A stretch of DNA of 64,000 nucleotides, from positions 450,654 to 514,653 of the forward strand of contig JAJUJX010000001.1 of assembly GCA_029265125.1 (NCBI GenBank), written 5' to 3'. Below are positions 60,057-64,000 of the stretch, piece by piece (position 1 is the stretch's first letter; each line of letters opens with the position of its first letter). Made by a program: the position numbers and the translations under genes. The notes below the pieces were generated by a model. That model was given only the letters and a program-made list of their open reading frames with translations. It searched no databases and had not been told where the DNA came from. Source of the DNA: Tolumonas sp008015085. Lineage in GTDB: Bacteria; Pseudomonadota; Gammaproteobacteria; Enterobacterales; Aeromonadaceae.

Positions 60057-61805
60057 TTATCCTTGATCTTTGGAATCACCGAACAGACTTTGATAATAAC
60101 AGTCTGCTGCTAATAACTGATTGTGGGAGCCGGTGATACGGAACTGACCATTCTCAAGTAGTGCAATCCGATTCATTTGTGGTAACCCTGTCAGCCGGTG
60201 AGTGATCATCAGAACCGATTTATCCTGACTATGTTCAAGGATCAGCTGCATGATCCGTTGTTCCGTAGCCGGATCAAGACCTTCTGTTGCTTCATCCAGC
60301 AACAATAACGGTGCGTTATGTAGTAACGCACGAGCCAAAGATATACGGCGTTGCTCGCCGCCGGATAACGATCGGCCGCCTTCGCCAAGCCAGAGTTGCA
60401 AAGCCGCTTTCAGATCGTCACCTTCAAGCAAATTTTCCAGTTCCACTTTCAGCAACACATCTTTTAGCTCTTCATCGGTCGCATCCGGTTTCGCAAGCCT
60501 GAGGTTATCAGCCAATGTGGCACTGAAAATATGAACGCGCTGACTTACGACAGACATTGAAGCTCTCAGTGCCTGCTCGCTAAATAGATTCAGCTCACGG
60601 CCATCCAAAGTGATAGAGCCGGAGTCTGGTAACCATTCACGGGTCAGTAAGCCTAACAACGTTGATTTGCCGCACCCGGTAGGCCCGAGAACAGCTACTT
60701 TCTCTCCATGCTGTAGTGATAAAGAAATAGTGGAGAGCACAGGTTCCTTGTTGTCAGGATAAGCAAACTGCAATTGATTAATCATTAAGGTACCACTATT
60801 GGCGGGCCGTTCATCTACTCCAAAGGTGATAGATGGTGTGGCATTCATCACCTGATTCAGGCGCCGAGCGGCTGTGAGTGTCGAAGACAAATATTGAAAT
60901 GCACCAGCTAACGGTTGTAATGCCTCAAAAGATGCCAAGGCCAGAAACACCATCAACGCTGTCAGAGGGTCTGCTTTGGCCTGAAAGCCAACGCCAGATG
61001 AGGCCAGCCACAGCATAGTACAGACTAAAGTACTGAGTAATCCCAGCATTACAGCACTAGCCAGAGCGTTAATACTTGTCATCTTGCGTTGTGCTGTAAA
61101 TAGATTTTCTTCCTGCTTCGCAATGGCCTGGCGATATTGGGTTTCGGCAGCAAACAACAATAAATCCGCCTGGTTTGCTAAATAAGTGGTGCTGGCTTCA
61201 CGCAAATGACTCTGACTGACGATCAGGTTCTCACCCGGTTTTTTGCCCAGATGATAGAAAGCGAATGGCATTGCAATTGCCAATACCAGCAGCGCTGAAC
61301 AGAGAAAAATAGCAAGCTGCAGATCAAAGAGGGCTGTAATGAAAAATAAAAAGCCAAGCATTAACATCGCAGCAAGTACAGGCGTGATCAGCCGCAGATA
61401 AAGATTATCTAACGCATCAATATCAGCCACCAGTCGGTTCAGTAATTCGCCTTGTCTCCAGTTTTTCAACTGATGCAAAGATAATGGTGTCAGCTTTTTC
61501 CAGAAACTAATTCGTAAAGAGGCTAATACACGAAAAGTGGCGTCATGGCTCACGACGCGGTCACCCCAGCGACATGCAGTGCGTATAATAGAAAAAAAGC
61601 GAACAGCACCTGCTGGCGTCATATAGTTGAATGCATCTCTGGTTATGCTACTTAATCCGGCTACAGCGCAGGCAGTAAGAAACCAGCCGGAAAGAGAAAG
61701 CAGACCAATACCCGCCAACAGTGTGCAAAGTGTTAATACCAGGCCAAGCAGTAACATTCCCCAATGCAGACTAAATAATTTCAGATAAGGTTTTAACTCA
61801 CGCAT
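60057..61805 (-). CDS. cydC: Glutathione/cysteine exporter subunit CydC
   Basis: 582 residues from the ATG at 61805, overlapping the cydD stop by eight bases; a GTG two codons upstream is an alternative. Six-helix ABC exporter domain (about 10-310) with GLLSLSGWFLTACAVAGLS, then ATPase: Walker A GPTGCGKST, signature LSGGEQRRISLARAL, Walker B LLLLDEATEGLDP. With CydD exports thiols needed for cytochrome bd and periplasmic redox balance. Same strand as, and upstream of, rcsF. Confidence 0.94.
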   Translation of the reverse strand: MRELKPYLKLFSLHWGMLLLGLVLTLCTLLAGIGLLSLSGWFLTACAVAGLSSITRDAFNYMTPAGAVRFFSIIRTACRWGDRVVSHDATFRVLASLRISFWKKLTPLSLHQLKNWRQGELLNRLVADIDALDNLYLRLITPVLAAMLMLGFLFFITALFDLQLAIFLCSALLVLAIAMPFAFYHLGKKPGENLIVSQSHLREASTTYLANQADLLLFAAETQYRQAIAKQEENLFTAQRKMTSINALASAVMLGLLSTLVCTMLWLASSGVGFQAKADPLTALMVFLALASFEALQPLAGAFQYLSSTLTAARRLNQVMNATPSITFGVDERPANSGTLMINQLQFAYPDNKEPVLSTISLSLQHGEKVAVLGPTGCGKSTLLGLLTREWLPDSGSITLDGRELNLFSEQALRASMSVVSQRVHIFSATLADNLRLAKPDATDEELKDVLLKVELENLLEGDDLKAALQLWLGEGGRSLSGGEQRRISLARALLHNAPLLLLDEATEGLDPATEQRIMQLILEHSQDKSVLMITHRLTGLPQMNRIALLENGQFRITGSHNQLLAADCYYQSLFGDSKDQG

Positions 61806-63582
61806 ATTCACTTTCCACCATATCAGAAATAGCCATTTCCGGTTGAGCCAACAGTGCCCGGAATAAGTTATCAGAACTGTATAATTGAGAATAATTGCCC
61901 TGAGCTACCAAACGGCCTTTATCAATCAACAGAATACAATCAGCCTGTTTTAATTGATTAACACGGTGAGTAACTAACAGGGTTGTTCGTGTATGAAGTA
62001 ATGGCGATAGTGCCTGCTGAATTTTCTCTTCATTGATTCGATCCAGACTCGCAGTCGGCTCGTCTAATAACAAAAGATGACATGGTTTTAGCAGCGTTCG
62101 GGCCAGAGCTATTCGCTGCGCCTGTCCGACAGAAATCCCGGAGGCTTGCTCGGCTATTTCATAATTCCAGCCTTTATCTCTAATAATTTCTTCGGCTCCT
62201 GCTTGCCTTATCACAGCATCTAACTCTTCATCACTGGCATCAGGTCGGGCTAACACCAAATTAGAACGCAAACTTCCAGGCAATAAGCGCGGATTTTGCG
62301 CCAGCCACCCCAGATAATGACGGTAATGGACTAAATCTAAAGACGATAACTCCTGTCCATTGATTTTCAGACTTCCGGTATAAGGGGCAAATCCCAGCAA
62401 TGCATTAATAAGCGAACTTTTACCTGAACCGGTTTTGCCGACAATGGCAATGAATTGATGAGGCTGAATGGAAAAAGTCAACGGGCCAATCAGAACGGCT
62501 CCGTCATGAGCAAGTACACAGCAATTGTCGGCTTCGATGGCGATGTTTTCCGGATCCGAGAGCATTACAGACCCACACTGAACGGAAATCACCTCCTCAT
62601 CCATAAATGTCTGTAATGCGTCGGCTGCACCAATTGCCTGCGCTTTAGCATGATAATGAGCCCCCAACTCTCGGAGAGGCATATAAAAATCAGGTGCCAG
62701 TAATAAGACAAATAAACCACTAAACAAAGAGAGGTTTCCGTAATCACCGAAGTTCAGATTACCGAGATAAGAAAAACCAAAATAGACAGCGACTAAAGCA
62801 ATCGAAACAGATGCGAAAAACTCAAGCACTGCAGAACTCAGAAATGCCATGCGGAGCACTTCCATGATCCGGTTACGAAAATCCTCGGAAGCCTGAGAAA
62901 TTATTTCCCCTTCCGCGTGAGTACGGAAAAATAAACGAAGTGTCCTTAACCCCTGTAATCGATCCAGAAAATGTGCAGATAAGCGTGACAACGCCAGGAA
63001 GTTACGCCGGTTAGCATCAGCAGCACCCAATCCGGTCAAGATCATAAAAAGAGGAATCAACGGAGCGGTGAGTAATAAAATTAAGCCACAGGCCCAGTTG
63101 GATGGAAAAACAAATAACAGGATCAAGAATGGCTGGATACCGGAAAGCATAGACTGAGGAAGATAACGTGCATAAAAATCATGCAAATGCTCTATTTGTT
63201 CCACCAGAATACTGCTCCAACTGCCTACAGGCTTTTTCTGGATATACAAAGGTCCTCTTTTTTGTAGCTGCAGTAATACTTGCTGACGAAAATGCTTCCG
63301 AATTTTTGTTGCGCCGATAAATGCAAAGCGCTCCTTGGCCCAGTAAAGTAACGCTCGTAAGAGAGCGACCAAAATTAATCCAGAAAAATGCAGCATAAAG
63401 TCATCTCTGGATGACTGAACCATGATGACCCCATGCAGGATAGTAGCCAGCAGCCACGCCTGTAAAATCAGCAACAGGGTAGACAGGCTTCCAATCAGAA
63501 TACAAAGAGACGACCAGGGTTTCGCAATTGACTTGTGCTGTCGTAGCCACTGTGTCAGCAATTTTTGACGACTTTTGTCCAT
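61798..63582 (-). CDS. cydD: Glutathione/cysteine exporter subunit CydD
   Basis: 594 residues. Exporter membrane domain (about 20-330) followed by an ATPase with GKTGSGKSSLINALLGF, signature ISVGQAQRIALARTLL (degenerate SVGQ), and LLLLDEPTASLDRINE. Pairs with CydC. Starts at ATG 63582 with a poor ribosome-binding site. First gene of the unit, divergent from an rRNA operon. Confidence 0.94.
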   Translation of the reverse strand: MDKSRQKLLTQWLRQHKSIAKPWSSLCILIGSLSTLLLILQAWLLATILHGVIMVQSSRDDFMLHFSGLILVALLRALLYWAKERFAFIGATKIRKHFRQQVLLQLQKRGPLYIQKKPVGSWSSILVEQIEHLHDFYARYLPQSMLSGIQPFLILLFVFPSNWACGLILLLTAPLIPLFMILTGLGAADANRRNFLALSRLSAHFLDRLQGLRTLRLFFRTHAEGEIISQASEDFRNRIMEVLRMAFLSSAVLEFFASVSIALVAVYFGFSYLGNLNFGDYGNLSLFSGLFVLLLAPDFYMPLRELGAHYHAKAQAIGAADALQTFMDEEVISVQCGSVMLSDPENIAIEADNCCVLAHDGAVLIGPLTFSIQPHQFIAIVGKTGSGKSSLINALLGFAPYTGSLKINGQELSSLDLVHYRHYLGWLAQNPRLLPGSLRSNLVLARPDASDEELDAVIRQAGAEEIIRDKGWNYEIAEQASGISVGQAQRIALARTLLKPCHLLLLDEPTASLDRINEEKIQQALSPLLHTRTTLLVTHRVNQLKQADCILLIDKGRLVAQGNYSQLYSSDNLFRALLAQPEMAISDMVESEYA

Positions 63583-63631
63583 AATAATTAAACATATAAA
63601 ATGAATGCAGCAAGCCTACTGATACGATGAA

Positions 63632-63660
63632 GTAATAGCAATGGCTTAATCAATGAGCAA
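63632..63660 (-). promoter_or_regulatory. Putative cydDC promoter
   Basis: On the minus strand TTGCTC (63660-63655) and TATTAC (63637-63632) are 17 bases apart, about 50 bases upstream of the cydD start. Confidence 0.45.
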
Positions 63661-63737
63661 AAAATGATAAAAAACGCATGATTCGTGTAATATTTAAGCG
63701 GTTGATGCGATTTGGCTAATTAAATCCGAAAAAGCGC

Positions 63738-63765
63738 TTGCCAGAAAAAAAACGGTCCCTATAAT
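63738..63765 (+). promoter_or_regulatory. rrn promoter P1
   Basis: TTGCCA (63738-63743), 16-base spacer, TATAAT (63760-63765), followed by the GC-rich discriminator GCGCCCTC typical of stringently controlled rRNA promoters. Confidence 0.88.
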
Positions 63766-63862
63766 GCGCCCTCACTGACACGGCAGACGCCGCAGCGAGT
63801 TCGGAAACGAGTTCGTAAGTCAGTGAAAATTTAAGTTGCTAAGCGATTGTGACGAACAGCGC

Positions 63863-63890
63863 TTGACAACGAAAAGGGAAAGCGTAAGAT
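63863..63890 (+). promoter_or_regulatory. rrn promoter P2
   Basis: TTGACA (63863-63868), 16-base spacer, TAAGAT (63885-63890), followed by discriminator GCGCATCCC. Confidence 0.88.
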
Positions 63891-63900
63891 GCGCATCCCT

Positions 63901-63924
63901 GAGCCGCGAGGCTCCGCTCTTTAA
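63901..63924 (+). promoter_or_regulatory. rrn boxB hairpin and boxA antitermination site
   Basis: GAGCC-GCGA-GGCTC hairpin with a GNRA loop (63901-63914) followed directly by GCTCTTTAA (63916-63924), the boxA core recognised by NusB/S10. Confidence 0.8.
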
Positions 63925-64000
63925 AAAATCATCAAGCAATCTGTGTGGGCACTTGCGTAGACGATTAGATTGAAAAAATTTAATCAATGATGCGAGTGTC

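Larger units (their letters stand above)
63661..64000 (+). promoter_or_regulatory. rRNA operon promoter region and leader
   Basis: From 63661 to the window end there is no gene. An A/T-rich upstream activator-like stretch (about 63660-63730) precedes two tandem promoters, a boxB/boxA-type antitermination site and the 16S leader; the mature 16S start lies beyond 64000. Confidence 0.85.

Noticed and set aside
1..64000. CRISPR arrays, tRNA genes, intact IS elements or phage genes
   Set aside because: No regularly spaced repeats, no cloverleaf-type sequences, no transposase or integrase motifs were found on either strand.

Overview
The window is ordinary chromosomal DNA of a gammaproteobacterium. 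Mid-range GC, short intergenic gaps and Enterobacteria/Vibrio-type gene neighbourhoods point to the Aeromonadales; a Tolumonas-like or Aeromonas-like genome is my best guess from gene content (cmoAB, ubiF, hrpB-mrcB, yajQ/panE/yajL, ampG/yajG/bolA, gpt-frsA-proBA, prs-ispE-lolB/hemA-prfA-prmC-sirB1-kdsA, proS, trmO-rcsF, cydDC). I see no prophage, integron, CRISPR array, tRNA or intact insertion sequence. The repeats found are one full-length ERIC/IRU element, one internally deleted ERIC, and a nested palindrome behind mrcB.

Layout. 1-3.9 kb: tail of an unidentified protein, then a three-gene minus-strand cluster (RimK-like ATP-grasp ligase, inactive-transglutaminase 7TM protein, retropepsin-like periplasmic protein). 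3.9-8.8 kb: cmoAB, ubiF, yeiE and gstA. 8.9-17.9 kb: hrpB, mrcB, yajL-panE, yajQ, ampG, ppiA. 17.9-23.8 kb: yajG, rlmG, a DUF3606 gene, bolA-apbE, ydhF and LexA-controlled dinB. As I recall the Vibrio locus, the Na+-NQR operon lies between bolA and apbE; here the two genes are 27 bases apart. 23.9-33.7 kb: pepD-eptA, a 5'-nucleotidase-like gene without a signal peptide, gpt, frsA and proBA (no crl). 33.8-36.5 kb: a small secreted/membrane hypothetical and a soluble FIST-domain chemoreceptor. 36.8-41.7 kb: hpt and the sucrose genes scrA-scrB-scrR behind paired operators. 41.7-51.0 kb: yadGH, prs, ispE, lolB, then divergent hemA-prfA-prmC-sirB1-kdsA. 51.0-55.7 kb: a translationally coupled FIST protein/histidine kinase pair, tilS and a GGDEF diguanylate cyclase. 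55.9-63.6 kb: proS, ycdX, a small lipoprotein, trmO, rcsF and cydDC. 63.6-64.0 kb: the promoters and leader of an rRNA operon whose 16S gene starts beyond the window.

How the genes work together. Most are housekeeping: tRNA/rRNA modification (cmoA, cmoB, rlmG, tilS, trmO, prmC on release factors), peptidoglycan (mrcB, ampG), envelope lipoproteins (yajG, lolB, rcsF), LPS (kdsA, eptA), purine salvage and PRPP (gpt, hpt, prs), proline, heme and isoprenoid synthesis, ubiquinone and cytochrome bd assembly. The accessory part is sensory. Two FIST-domain sensors occur 16 kb apart, one fused to a chemotaxis signalling domain and one paired with a soluble histidine kinase in the arrangement of NosP nitric-oxide sensors, with a diguanylate cyclase one gene away. 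This sensory set and the ATP-grasp/7TM/retropepsin cluster are the most interesting parts.

Function calls rest on protein motifs and remembered family sequences, not on searches. Site coordinates were counted by hand and may be off by a base.
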